Shown: in pieces, positions 14,115 to 22,660 of the stretch | Numbering within the stretch: the stretch's first letter is position 1 | Layout of the letters: each line of letters opens with the position of its first letter | From: Streptomyces parvulus | GTDB taxonomy: Bacteria > Actinomycetota > Actinomycetes > Streptomycetales > Streptomycetaceae | Direction: 5' to 3' | Length of the DNA: 64,000 bases | Assembly (NCBI RefSeq): GCF_014648855.1 | Contig: NZ_BMRX01000003.1 | Location: 1 to 64,000 of the forward strand | Notes under the pieces: model-generated | Seen by the model: only the letters and a program-made list of their open reading frames with translations | Databases searched by the model: none | Told to the model about the DNA's origin: nothing | Made by a program: the position numbers and the translations under genes

Positions 14115-14381
14115 CTACTCCACGAGACCGAAACCGTCCGGGAACGCTTCTAGGAATTCACGGCGGCCGGGATCCCTCTCGGTCTCGGTCATAGCCTCGA
14201 TCACCTGCTGGAACTCTGCCCGCTGGGATTACGACAGGCGATCCACCACCGCGGCGACACCCTCCAGCGCCTTCACCGCGTCGTCCTGATCCATGTGCTC
14301 ATCGTCCGCGCTCTCGACGAACCAGGCGAGGTCCACAAGCGCCTCCGCCAGGGCGCGGGTCAGCGACGGGTACTGCGACAT
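14115..14381 (-). pseudogene. Small hypothetical gene interrupted by an in-frame TAA
   Basis: The reading frame runs MSQYPSLTRALAEALVDL to VVDRLS, meets TAA at 14229-14231, then continues in the same frame as SQRAEFQQVIEAM to FLEAFPDGFGLVE and a TAG at 14115. The two halves read as one helical protein of about 88 residues with a continuous amphipathic pattern, so the TAA looks like a recent nonsense mutation. The first part alone would give a 50-aa peptide. The start ATG 14381 follows GGGGGA. Function unknown. Confidence 0.6.
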
Positions 14382-14636
14382 GGACGATCCCCCGAAGGTG
14401 ATGGCTGCAGAACTCTCCGCGCACCCAACCACATGCGGCTGACAACAGTCACTGTCCCCTCGCCACAGAGGTTGGACCAGAACCCAATCTCGTGAACAAA
14501 GCCACGGCTACTGATGACGGGCGGAGGCGATGTCGTCGGCGTAGACCAGAGCCGGGGAGGCTCCGGGGCCGGTCCGGGGCTGGCTACGGTCCCGGTCGTG
14601 CCGGTGGAATCCATGGGCGATGAGCAGGCCCGGACG

Positions 14637-15848
14637 CTAGACGTTGGCTTGACAGGCGGCCCGGGCCAGCTTGGTGCGGAGAGCCCTGTTCTGCTCTGCG
14701 GGCTTGAGTGCGCTGTTCCGCGGAAAGCCCTTCGGGGTGATGTCGTAGCGAGCGAGGTCGCCCTTGGAGATCTCGTCGGGCAGGTTGTTCCCGATGCAGG
14801 GGATCGCCATGAGGACTATGTGCGCTGGCCCTTTGTGGCCGGGCAGCAGACGGGCACGCAGCGCCTCGCTGTAGACCCAGGTGATGGTTTTGCGATTGCC
14901 GCTCTTAGGCGAGACGCGGCCCGGGTTCTGTGGAGCAGTGAGGGACTCGTCGTACAGAGGGAAGACCATTCCGTTTTCGCGGAATCCCTCACCGGGCGGC
15001 AGGTATACGGAGAAGCCGATGTTGACAGCGTGGTCCGAGGTGGCGGCCAGTTCGACGCTCGGTTCTTTGTCCCCCTCATAGCGCTTCCAGGTGAACGCTC
15101 CCAGTTCAGCGCGCTCGGCCGGGAATTGAGGACCGCACACCTCCTCACCCGCCAATTCCAGACCCTCATAATTGGTCGCTGGAATGACGAAGGCGTCGGT
15201 GATGAACTGGTTTCCGGGGCTCTCGTCGGAGAGTAAACCGGCGACGTTCTGCCGCCATCCGGGCGGCTGCTTGACCATGCGCAGCCAGCGGCCGGTCACC
15301 CACTCCTGATGCTCGGTAGATCCGGTGTCGTCGAGGATCGGATCGCCGAGGCAGTAGTCGGCGAAACCCACCGAGCAGTCAGTCGGGAATCGACCGTTGG
15401 CAGGAAACGCACGGCCGGGCCCGCTTCGGCTGTTGTTGCCCAGCTTTCCTGAAGTCAGACCGACGTACTGTGCCCCCTGGGTGCGGGCATTGGGGCACGC
15501 CGCCTTGGGCAAACCGGGTCTGTCGACCGGGGAGAAGAGACTCACCACGGAAACGATCAGCACCAGCAGACCGAGTGCGCCGGTGACGATGTTCCATCGC
15601 TCGGGGGCGGCCACACCCTCTGGTCTCGGGGCACTGCCGGCGGGTCGGTGTGCCAGACCGAAGGCGAGCGCGAGAACCGCGACGGATGCGATGATGCCGT
15701 CGACCCTGAGGACCTGCATACGGCCGTAGAGAACACCCTGATCGACGAGGACACCCCGGGCGATCAGTGAGGCGAGCGCTAAACAGGTCAGCACGCCGAC
15801 CGTCCACCAACTGCGCAAGATCCGATCCACGGCCCACCCCCGGGTCAC
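14637..15848 (-). CDS. Membrane-anchored protein with large extracytoplasmic domain, unknown function
   Basis: 403 aa from GTG 15848. Three hydrophobic segments occupy the first 110 residues (WTVGVLTCLALASLIA, GIIASVAVLALAFGLA, ALGLLVLIVSVVSLF); the remaining 290 residues are hydrophilic and probably outside the cell. Several Cys are spread through the domain (ACPN, DCSV, DYCLGD, EVCGPQ, IPCIGN) and may form disulfides. No family recognised. GC is lower than in the flanking genes, as for other genes in this IS-rich patch, which hints at separate acquisition. Confidence 0.6.
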   Translation of the reverse strand: MTRGWAVDRILRSWWTVGVLTCLALASLIARGVLVDQGVLYGRMQVLRVDGIIASVAVLALAFGLAHRPAGSAPRPEGVAAPERWNIVTGALGLLVLIVSVVSLFSPVDRPGLPKAACPNARTQGAQYVGLTSGKLGNNSRSGPGRAFPANGRFPTDCSVGFADYCLGDPILDDTGSTEHQEWVTGRWLRMVKQPPGWRQNVAGLLSDESPGNQFITDAFVIPATNYEGLELAGEEVCGPQFPAERAELGAFTWKRYEGDKEPSVELAATSDHAVNIGFSVYLPPGEGFRENGMVFPLYDESLTAPQNPGRVSPKSGNRKTITWVYSEALRARLLPGHKGPAHIVLMAIPCIGNNLPDEISKGDLARYDITPKGFPRNSALKPAEQNRALRTKLARAACQANV

Positions 15849-16035
15849 GGCGCACGCTCAGCGCGAGCAAGGGGTGAAGGCTAGCAACGAAAGACCTCGG
15901 GTAGGGCGGGATTCGCAGGGCCGGGAGCGCGGCCTCGCCGCCGAACTGGGCGAAGCGGTTCTCGGCCGGCGTGCGCGCGTGACTGGTCGCGGCGATCACA
16001 TCGGTGCGCCTCCTGCCTGGTTCGTTGTTGCTGGC

Positions 16036-16665
16036 ATGGGGCGGGGCGATCTGACGGATACGGAGTGGGAACGGCAGCGGCCGGTCCTGCCGGTGAGAAA
16101 TGGACGTTACGGCCGGTGGTGAGATCACCGACAGGTGATCGACGGGATTCTGCACCGGGTGCGGACCCGGTGCAGTGGCGGGATCCTCTCGGGCGGTTTG
16201 GCCCCTGAAAGACCGTCTATGAACGCCACCGGCTGTGGTCGGCCGATGGCATGTGGGAACGTCTGCTGCAGCAGGTCCAGGCCGCCGCCGACATCGCGGG
16301 CGAGATCGACTGGCACATCTCGGTGCACTCCACCACCTTGCGCGCCCATCAGCACGCGGCCGGTGCCCGGACCGACCCGCCGCCGGCACCCACGTCAAAG
16401 GGGGCCGAAGCGGCAGAACATCAGGGCGAAACACCGTGGCAAAGCCTGCTCGCCCGGCTGGTGGAGGTGGTGCAGGAGGCGAGGGCCTGGGCCGCTCGCG
16501 GGGCGGGTTTACCAGCAAATTCCACCTGAGCGCCGACGGCCGTTGCCGCCCGCTCGAGCGATCAGCAGGATGAAGCAGTCCCGGGCCGTGGCCACCCGCC
16601 ATGACAAGCGCGGCTACGTCTTGCACGGCACCGCAACCACCGCGGCGCTACCATCTGGCTTCGGC
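16036..16665 (+). mobile_element. Decayed IS5-family transposase remnant
   Basis: Pieces of one transposase occur in three forward frames: RGDLTDTEWERQRPVLPV and GRYGRW, a TGA at 16120 in place of an Arg codon, then DHRQVIDGILHRVRTRC, MWERLLQQVQAAADIAGEID, RAHQHAAGARTDPPP, AGGEGLGRSRGGFTSKFHLSADG and the C-terminal MKQSRAVATRHDKRGYVLHGTATTAAL. The part between LSADGRCRPL and the C-terminal end, which should carry the middle of the catalytic domain, is deleted. Several frameshifts and a nonsense codon make it dead. Ends were not found. Confidence 0.85.
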
Positions 16666-16679
16666 ACTGAGTTCCGACA

Positions 16680-16910
16680 TCACAAGGCGATCGTCCGGTA
16701 CGCCAAGGCCTGACCGACTACCTCATCAGCCGAAAGCTCCCGCTCCGGCGGCCAGAAGATCAAGTCGCTGGCATAACCGGACGGACATGTTAGGGCTTTG
16801 TCGAGCCTGTCCAACCAGCCGTCCATCTCGTCGTCGGAGGCGTAGTCCGCTTCCATGATCCGCTGCACGAGCGCGACCGCCCCCGCGCGAGTCATCTCCA
16901 CAGCAGCCAT
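16680..16910 (-). CDS. Colicin/pyocin (E9-type) immunity-like protein, orphan
   Basis: 76 aa from ATG 16910, with GGAGGG just upstream. The sequence EMTRAGAVALVQRIMEADYASDDEMDGWLDRL and the C-terminal SDLIFWPPERELSADEVVGQALAYR match the pattern of nuclease-bacteriocin immunity proteins (the four-helix colicin_Pyocin family), in which the acidic helix and the following Tyr/Asp region bind the DNase toxin. No toxin gene is seen beside it; the neighbour is an IS5 remnant whose right end nearly abuts the stop codon. It may be an anti-toxin left after loss of a toxin, or a scavenged defence against competitors. Confidence 0.65.
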   Translation of the reverse strand: MAAVEMTRAGAVALVQRIMEADYASDDEMDGWLDRLDKALTCPSGYASDLIFWPPERELSADEVVGQALAYRTIAL

Positions 16911-16963
16911 CACGTCCCTCCGCCGACTCACCCTAACGGGACGCGTGATCGCGCAGACAGCTC

Positions 16964-17719
16964 CTAGTCACCGGCGCCGGCGCCTCGGTTCCCGGTGAGC
17001 GTGCGGTCCAGCAGGGGGAGCAGGCGGTCCCAGTGGAGCTGGAGGGCCGCGGCGTCGAAGGCCTCGGTGTCGGACATGGTGAAGCCGTGGACGGTGCCGG
17101 GGTAGATCTCCGAGGTGTAGTCGGCTCCCGACGCGTCCAGCGCCCGGTTGAGGTCACGGAGGGCCTCGGGCGTCAAGTCGCCCTCGGCGTGGCCGAAGTG
17201 GGCGCCGGCGGTCAGCTTGGCGAGGCTGTCCGGCCCGTCCGCTCCCACCGGCGCGTGGAACGCGGCGAGGGCGGCCACCTCGTCCGGGTGGGCCACGGCG
17301 GTGCGCGTCGCCAGCAGGCCACCGAAGCAGTAGCCGGTCACCGCGACCGGTCCGCCGTCGGCCTCGGGCTGGGCCCTGAGGAAGTGCAGGTAGGCGTCGG
17401 CGTCGCTGAGGGCACGTTCCGCGGTGTGGGCCTCGATCATGGGCATCAACCGGGCGAAGAGCGCGGGTCGGTGCTCGTCGCCGATGTGGTCGGGAAGTTC
17501 GACGACCGGTGTCTCGCCGTGCCGGTAGAAGATGTTGGGGACGAGCACGTAGTACCCGTGCCCGGCCAGGTGCCCGGCCATCTCCCGCAGGACGGGGCGG
17601 ATCCCGAACGCGTCCGGGTACATCAGCACCGCCGGGTACCGTCCGCCGCCGTCGGGGAAGGCGGCGAAGGCGTCGGCCCGGCCGTCCGCGGTGGTGATCC
17701 GCAGCGTCTTGATGGGCAT
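16964..17719 (-). CDS. Dienelactone hydrolase family protein
   Basis: 251 aa. Typical DLH features: N-terminal RITTADGRADAFAAFPDGGGRYPAVLMYPDAFGI, the nucleophile elbow VTGYCFGGLLATR with Cys as in true dienelactone hydrolases, the conserved Asp in GHAEGDLTPE and His in YPGTVHGFTMSD. The ATG at 17719 has GGAG 6 nt before it. It is expected to be a cytoplasmic serine/cysteine-type esterase acting on lactones or other small esters. It is transcribed alone; no chlorocatechol genes are nearby, so the substrate is not known. Confidence 0.9.
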   Translation of the reverse strand: MPIKTLRITTADGRADAFAAFPDGGGRYPAVLMYPDAFGIRPVLREMAGHLAGHGYYVLVPNIFYRHGETPVVELPDHIGDEHRPALFARLMPMIEAHTAERALSDADAYLHFLRAQPEADGGPVAVTGYCFGGLLATRTAVAHPDEVAALAAFHAPVGADGPDSLAKLTAGAHFGHAEGDLTPEALRDLNRALDASGADYTSEIYPGTVHGFTMSDTEAFDAAALQLHWDRLLPLLDRTLTGNRGAGAGD

Positions 17720-17806
17720 GAGTTCTCCTGTCGTGGCCGGTCCACAACGTAGTCCACCCGAGGGAACGGGCACCAAACCCGGCGCGGACGCTCGGCCGGA
17801 CTCCGG

Positions 17807-18829
17807 TCAGGAGCGAGGAAGCGTCGGAAGCACCTTCTCGGCCAGGTCGAGGAGGACGCCGTCGTCCGGGAGGGCTCCGGACGTGCTCCATACGGTGATG
17901 TCGAAGTAGCCGCCCCTGTCCTCGGCGTCGAAGGCCACGGACAGCGTCCTGGCGAGCGGGCCCTGCTCGACCGGTCCGCCGGAGGCGCCGCTGCCGAGGT
18001 CGATCTCGATCTTCATGGTGTGGTCGGAGGCGAGGACCGCAGGGCGGCCGAGGACGGTGATCGTCCTGACGTCCGTCTCCTGGCCGAACTTCATCAGGTC
18101 CACGTACTGGGCGATCGAGAGCTTGTTGTAGGTGGCCGACACGTTGACGGTGTAGGTGTCGAACCGGACCTCGGCCTCCGGCTGGGCGACCTTGCCGTCC
18201 GTCAGGGGCGCGGTGTCGCTGGTACCGGATGCCGATGTCGCGGTCTCCTCGGGCGTGCCGAGGATCCGGGCGAGGTCGGGCCGGTTGAGCGCTGTGCACA
18301 GTTCGGCGCCGGTCACGGCACCGGGCGTCTTCGCGTAGGCGCTGGGCAGTTCCCCGTCCTCCGCGCTCGGACACGAGACGGCCTGCGGCGTGCTGTCCGC
18401 CTCGGCGGGCGACAGGTGGGGGGCCAGCCACACCGCGGCCCCGAGCGCCGCGAACACGGCCACGGCGGCGAAGGCCTGGGCCCACGCGTTGGGCTCCTTC
18501 TCCCGGGCGGCCGGGATGGGGAGCCGCGCCGCGGGAGCGGGAGCCCTCGGCGGCACGGCGGCGGACGTCACCGTGCCGGCGGCCGCGGGGGCCACGGCGT
18601 CCGCGGCGATGGTACGTCGCCTGTCGCGGCGGGCGCGCAGGGCACGGACCACCGAGTGGACGCGCACCGCGGTGAAGACCAGGAACACCAGGCCGATGCC
18701 GGCAGCCATCCATCCGCCGTCGCCGAGGGCGGCGAGATACAGGATGCGCACGCCGAAGACGGCCCCGACCACGATCAGCAGGGGCTCTCGTACCCAGAAG
18801 GGCAGGAGACGGAGGAGGAAACCGGCCAT
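17807..18829 (-). CDS. DUF6215-like membrane protein
   Basis: 340 aa. Two N-terminal membrane segments (PLLIVVGAVFGVRILYLAAL, MAAGIGLVFLVFTAVRV) are followed by a basic cytoplasmic loop (RRDRRRTIAADA), a third segment (AFAAVAVFAALGAAVWLA) and a C-terminal domain of about 190 residues outside the cell. Its start, SCPSAEDGELPSAYAKTPGAVTGAELCTALNRPDL, with the paired Cys, and RILGTPEE match proteins annotated DUF6215 in Streptomyces. The function is unknown; a lipid- or ligand-binding sensor domain is plausible. Confidence 0.7.
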   Translation of the reverse strand: MAGFLLRLLPFWVREPLLIVVGAVFGVRILYLAALGDGGWMAAGIGLVFLVFTAVRVHSVVRALRARRDRRRTIAADAVAPAAAGTVTSAAVPPRAPAPAARLPIPAAREKEPNAWAQAFAAVAVFAALGAAVWLAPHLSPAEADSTPQAVSCPSAEDGELPSAYAKTPGAVTGAELCTALNRPDLARILGTPEETATSASGTSDTAPLTDGKVAQPEAEVRFDTYTVNVSATYNKLSIAQYVDLMKFGQETDVRTITVLGRPAVLASDHTMKIEIDLGSGASGGPVEQGPLARTLSVAFDAEDRGGYFDITVWSTSGALPDDGVLLDLAEKVLPTLPRS

Positions 18830-18981
18830 CCGGCGATCTCAGCAGGCCAGGAAGGCATTCGCTGTGGTGGAAGCCACAGTTCCGGCCCAGGGCCCAACCG
18901 TGATCAAACGGCGCCCTCCGGCACCGGCCGGGTCCCGGGCCGGGCCTCCCGCTCCCCGGTCCTCCGCGTCATCGTCCCCGC

Positions 18982-19905
18982 TCAGTCCGCGCCGGCGACG
19001 CGGATGATCGTCTTCCCGGGGGTGCGCTTGGCGGGCGCGAAGGCGGAGGCGGCTTCGGAGAGGGGCCGGACCGCGCCGACGATCGGCTTGAGGCGCCCGT
19101 CCCGCAGTCGTCGGGCCAGGTCGGCCAGGCGGTCGCGGTCGGGTTCGACGACGAAGAAGACGGCGCGTCCGTCGCGGGGGTGGACGGTGACGGGCTCGGC
19201 GACGGTGACCAGGGTGCCGCCGGGCCGGACCAGCGCGGTGGAGCGTTGCAGGATCTCGCCGCCGATCACGTCGAAGACCACGTCGACCTCGCCGACGCTC
19301 TCCAGCTTCTCGGACTCGAGGTCGAGGAAGGCGTCCGCGCCGAGGCCGAGGGCGGTGTCGCGGTCGCCCGGCCGGCCGGTGCCGATCACCCGGGCGCCCG
19401 CCTCGCGGGCCAGCTGCACGGCGATGGAGCCGACGCCGCCCGCTGCGCCGTGGATGAGCACGGTCTGGCCGGTGACCAGGTGGGCGTGGTCGAACAGAGC
19501 CTGGTAGGAGGTGAGTCCGGAGATCGGCAGCGCGGCCGCGGTGACGTGGTCGACGTCGGCGGGCAGCGGGGCGAGGTTGCGGGCCTCGACCGCCGTGTAC
19601 TCGGCCAGCGAGCCGTTGCGGGCCCAGTCCGTCAGGCCGAACACCCGCTGCCCGACCGTGAGGCCGGTGGTGCCGTAGCCGAGTTCGGCGACCACGCCGG
19701 ACAGTTCGTGGCCGGGCACGCTCGGCGCCCGGTCATGGCCGGCCCGGTCGGTCCAGGTGCTGGGCCAGTCCAGCTCGCCCGGAGTGAATCCGGCGGCGTG
19801 GACCTCCACGAGGACGTCGTTCTCGGCGACGTGCGGATGGGGCAGCTCGGAGCGGGTCAGACCGCCGACACCGGCGTCGCGGTCCTGGATGGTGATGGCT
19901 TGCAT
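18982..19905 (-). CDS. NADPH:quinone oxidoreductase-like, zinc-independent MDR protein
   Basis: 307 aa. Medium-chain dehydrogenase/reductase fold: VPGHELSGVVAELGYG, the cofactor loop VLIHGAAGGVGSIAVQLA, then IGTGRPGDRD, where the Arg suggests NADPH. Structural-zinc Cys residues are absent, as in quinone oxidoreductases and related enoyl reductases. The start at 19905 follows a purine-poor region with GAGGGG nearby. Stand-alone gene, probably for quinone or enal detoxification. Confidence 0.88.
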   Translation of the reverse strand: MQAITIQDRDAGVGGLTRSELPHPHVAENDVLVEVHAAGFTPGELDWPSTWTDRAGHDRAPSVPGHELSGVVAELGYGTTGLTVGQRVFGLTDWARNGSLAEYTAVEARNLAPLPADVDHVTAAALPISGLTSYQALFDHAHLVTGQTVLIHGAAGGVGSIAVQLAREAGARVIGTGRPGDRDTALGLGADAFLDLESEKLESVGEVDVVFDVIGGEILQRSTALVRPGGTLVTVAEPVTVHPRDGRAVFFVVEPDRDRLADLARRLRDGRLKPIVGAVRPLSEAASAFAPAKRTPGKTIIRVAGAD

Positions 19906-20271
19906 GAGGGGTTCCGCCTCTGTGTGCGAGAGGTTCGGCAGGGGGGTCACGGGGCGGCTGACCGGCCCCGTTGCCCGTGGGTCTCCAAGCCTACGAAGCG
20001 GCCGGCCCACACGGCTGGGCCAATCGCGCTCACGGTCGGTGGGCCACTTGCTCCGGCCGGAGCGCGAGGATCGCGGGCGCCCGGACGGCGGCCGCGCCGC
20101 GTCGGCGGAACCCCATGTGCGCAGGCCGCCCCCGGCGGTGATTCCGTCAGCGGCACCGGGGGCGGCGAGGGTCCCGAGGAGAGCCCCTCGACCTGTCCTT
20201 CCGCCGACGCGCGGAGGACGGATGCAGCTCTCGCGACTCGATGACCCGAGGGGGGAGGCGAGGCCCGGGGG
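19906..20271. other. Non-coding stretch
   Basis: A 366-bp GC-rich gap between the leftward oxidoreductase gene and the end of the leftward GH5 gene. It must hold the oxidoreductase promoter, but I could not pick one out, and no RNA gene, repeat or credible reading frame was recognised. Confidence 0.4.
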
Positions 20272-21348
20272 TCAGCGGGCGGGGAAGGCGTCGGGTGAAC
20301 GCACGCGGTCGCGGATCCAGGCACCGGCGGGCTTCAGCGGGGAGGTGCCGGTCCACGGGCCGTTCCTGTCGCAGGTGCCCGTCTTGAAGACGGCACCGGA
20401 GCGCTGGTCGTCGGAGAAGTTCCAGTTCACCCAGCTGATCTTCTTGCTCGCCATGAGGTCGAGGTAGCGCTGGGACATGGCGAAGTCGTTGCTCCCCTCG
20501 CCGGCGTAGTTCTGCGTCCCGAACTCGGTGACGAAGACCGGGAGGGCGTCGGCGGCCCGGGACAGGGTCGCCAGGTACTCGTCACGGTGCGAGTAGGCGT
20601 AGAAGTGGAACGTGTACATGATGTTGGCGGCGCGGACGGGGTTGTCGACCACCTCGGACTCGTCGGCGCCCTCGGAGACGCCGAAGGAGGACCAGGCGCG
20701 GGTGCCCACCAGGACGGGGGCGTCGGCGTCGATGGCGCGGATGGTCGGGATGATCTGCTCCGCGTAGCTCTTGACGCGGGACCAGGCGACGCGGCTGGGC
20801 TCGTTGGCGATCTCGTAGATGATGTTGTTCTTGTTCTTGTTGCGGTTGGCGATCTCGGTGAAGAACTGCCGGGCCTTGCCCAGGTTGGCGTTCGGGTCGC
20901 CCGGCGTGAGCATGTGCCAGTCGACGATCACGTACATGCCGCGGTCGGTCGCCTGCTGGACGAGGGAGTTCGCCAGGTCGGTGAAGCGCTTCGGGTCGGT
21001 TTCGTAGCCGCCCTCCTGCACGTAGGTGGAGACCCGCAGGACGTCCGCCTTCCAGTCCTGGGCGAGGGCGTCGAGCGAACCGCCGGTCAGGCAGTGCGGG
21101 TACCACTGGGTGCCGTGGCTGCTCATGCCGCGCAGCTGGATGGGATTGCCGCGGCTGTTGCACAGCTTGGTGCCGCAGACCCTGAGCTGGCCGTTGGCGC
21201 CGACGGGGGTCTCCGCGGCGGGTGCGGCCGGCGCCGGCCGCGCGGTGGCGGCCCCCGCGCCGGGCGCAATGCTCAGGAGCAGGAGCAGGGCGCTGCCGGC
21301 GGCACCTGCCGCCACAGAGGATCGCCATGAGGTGCGGTGTGCGCGCAT
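20272..21348 (-). CDS. Secreted GH5 family glycoside hydrolase (cellulase-like)
   Basis: 358 aa. A signal peptide is clear (MRAHRTSWRSSV, hydrophobic AAGAAGSALLLLLSIAPGA, cut near ATARPA). The GH5 barrel follows: LRGMSSHGTQWYP, VIVDWHMLTPGDPN, acid/base Glu in NIIYEIANEPS, MYTFHFYAYSHRD and nucleophile Glu in VFVTEFGTQNYAG, then WVNWNFSDDQRSG. This is a catalytic domain only, without a binding module. Expected to hydrolyse beta-1,4-glucan (endoglucanase) outside the cell. ATG 21348 has GGAG 6 nt upstream; an in-frame ATG lies at 21363. A perfect 15-nt palindrome sits in the leader. Confidence 0.93.
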   Translation of the reverse strand: MRAHRTSWRSSVAAGAAGSALLLLLSIAPGAGAATARPAPAAPAAETPVGANGQLRVCGTKLCNSRGNPIQLRGMSSHGTQWYPHCLTGGSLDALAQDWKADVLRVSTYVQEGGYETDPKRFTDLANSLVQQATDRGMYVIVDWHMLTPGDPNANLGKARQFFTEIANRNKNKNNIIYEIANEPSRVAWSRVKSYAEQIIPTIRAIDADAPVLVGTRAWSSFGVSEGADESEVVDNPVRAANIMYTFHFYAYSHRDEYLATLSRAADALPVFVTEFGTQNYAGEGSNDFAMSQRYLDLMASKKISWVNWNFSDDQRSGAVFKTGTCDRNGPWTGTSPLKPAGAWIRDRVRSPDAFPAR

Positions 21349-21375
21349 ACGAACTCCGTTCATGGGACTGTCTGA

Positions 21376-21390
21376 TAGGAAACTTTCCTA
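21376..21390. promoter_or_regulatory. Palindrome in the GH5 leader
   Basis: TAGGAAA-C-TTTCCTA, a perfect 7+1+7 inverted repeat 28 bp before the GH5 start codon. Its place immediately upstream of a secreted glycosidase suggests an operator or an mRNA leader element. I have the impression of seeing this kind of motif before Streptomyces secreted-hydrolase genes, but cannot verify it. Confidence 0.5.
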
Positions 21391-21632
21391 ACTACAGAGA
21401 AGCAAGCTCCGCCCGCCCCATCAAGAGTGCCGACGACATCCGGCCGACACGGCATTCACACCGCCCTGTGAATGGAGCGTCATCCCGAGGAGGGCCCACC
21501 GCACGGGCTTGACGCCTCGGAGGAGCGCCCCTAACTTCCCCTCAGGCTGGTTCACAACAGCAAGTAGCGTCCATGTATGCGAACACCCATTCGCCCGTGA
21601 ACCCCCCTCTCCCAGGACTCCGGAGGTCCCCC

Positions 21633-22598
21633 ATGCGCACGCGCTCCCGCTCGCTGCTCACCTCCCTGCTCGCCGTGACCGGCGGGCTGGCCCTGCTCCC
21701 CACGCCGGCCCCGGCCCTCGGGTCGGCGGCCGTCATCGAGGTCTCCACCGCCGCCCAGTTGAAGTCGGCGCTCGCGGCCGCCGCGCCCGGCGACACGATC
21801 CGGCTCGCCGACGGCACGTACACCGGCAACTTCAAGGCCACCAGGGCCGCCACCGCGGGCTCCCGCATCACGCTCACCGGTTCGCCCCGGGCCGTGCTCA
21901 CCGCCGGCGGCGGCTACGGCCTCCACCTGAACGCGGCCTCCTACTGGACGGTCCGCGGGGTGACGGTGACCGGCGGCCAGAAGGGCATCGTGATCGACGC
22001 CGCGCGCGGAGTCGTCGTGGAGGGCGTGACGGTCCACGGCCTGGACATGGAGGGCGTCCACTTCCGCAAGTCCAGCGCGGACGGCGTCATCCGCGACTCG
22101 CGCATCCACGACACCGGCAACGACGGGCGCGGCATGGGCGAGGGCGTGTACGTCGGTACGGCGAACACGCTCTCCGACCGGAGCGACAACGTGCAGATAC
22201 TGAACAACACCATCGGTCCCGACGTCGGCGGCGAGAACATCGACGTCAAGGAGGGCACCACCGGGACCAGGATCATCGGGAACACGTTCGACGGCGGCGG
22301 CCTCACCGGCGTGCACTACGACGACTCGTGGGTGGACGTGAAGGGCAACGACGTCCTGGTGGAGAACAACACCGGGACCCGGACGACGAACGACGGCTAC
22401 CAGACGCACACCCAGCAGCCGGGCTGGGGCTGCGGCACGGTGTTCCGCAACAACAGGTCCGACCTGAGCGGCGCCGGCGGTTCCACCAGGCTGGCCGTCA
22501 ACGTCACGAACTCCGGCTCGGGCTGCCGGACCACGGTGTACGCGAGCAACACGGTGACCGGCGGCCGGGGGCTGACCAACATCGCCGTGACGCCGTGA
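21633..22598 (+). CDS. Secreted right-handed beta-helix protein (polysaccharide lyase-like)
   Basis: 321 aa. Signal peptide: MRTRSRSLLTSLLAVTGGLALLPTPAPALGS. The mature part is a parallel beta-helix: VIEVSTAAQLKSALAAAAPGDTIRLADGTYTG is the usual opening of PL1/PL6/PL9-type and related proteins, and repeated coils follow (GVTVTGGQKGIVIDAARGVVVEG, DSRIHDTGNDGRGMGEGVYVG, VQILNNTIGPDVGGENIDVKEG, ILVENNTGTRT). No unambiguous catalytic Lys/Arg pair could be chosen by eye, so lyase or epimerase action is inferred from fold. ATG 21633 follows GGAGGT. It converges on an alginate-lyase-like gene and may share the same polysaccharide target. Confidence 0.85.
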   Translation: MRTRSRSLLTSLLAVTGGLALLPTPAPALGSAAVIEVSTAAQLKSALAAAAPGDTIRLADGTYTGNFKATRAATAGSRITLTGSPRAVLTAGGGYGLHLNAASYWTVRGVTVTGGQKGIVIDAARGVVVEGVTVHGLDMEGVHFRKSSADGVIRDSRIHDTGNDGRGMGEGVYVGTANTLSDRSDNVQILNNTIGPDVGGENIDVKEGTTGTRIIGNTFDGGGLTGVHYDDSWVDVKGNDVLVENNTGTRTTNDGYQTHTQQPGWGCGTVFRNNRSDLSGAGGSTRLAVNVTNSGSGCRTTVYASNTVTGGRGLTNIAVTP

Positions 22599-22604
22599 CA
22601 CCGA

Positions 22605-22639
22605 CACCATGAGGGGGTGGCGCCGACCCCCTCTTGGTG
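22605..22639. terminator. Bidirectional terminator between convergent secreted-enzyme genes
   Basis: GAGGGGGT (22611-22618) pairs with ACCCCCTC (22626-22633) around a 7-nt loop that can form GGC/GCC; CACCA/TGGTG extend the stem outside one T-T mismatch. It lies 7 bp past the beta-helix stop and 22 bp from the stop of the convergent lyase gene. Confidence 0.75.
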
Positions 22640-22660
22640 TCCGCACGCGGCCGGGTCGGG

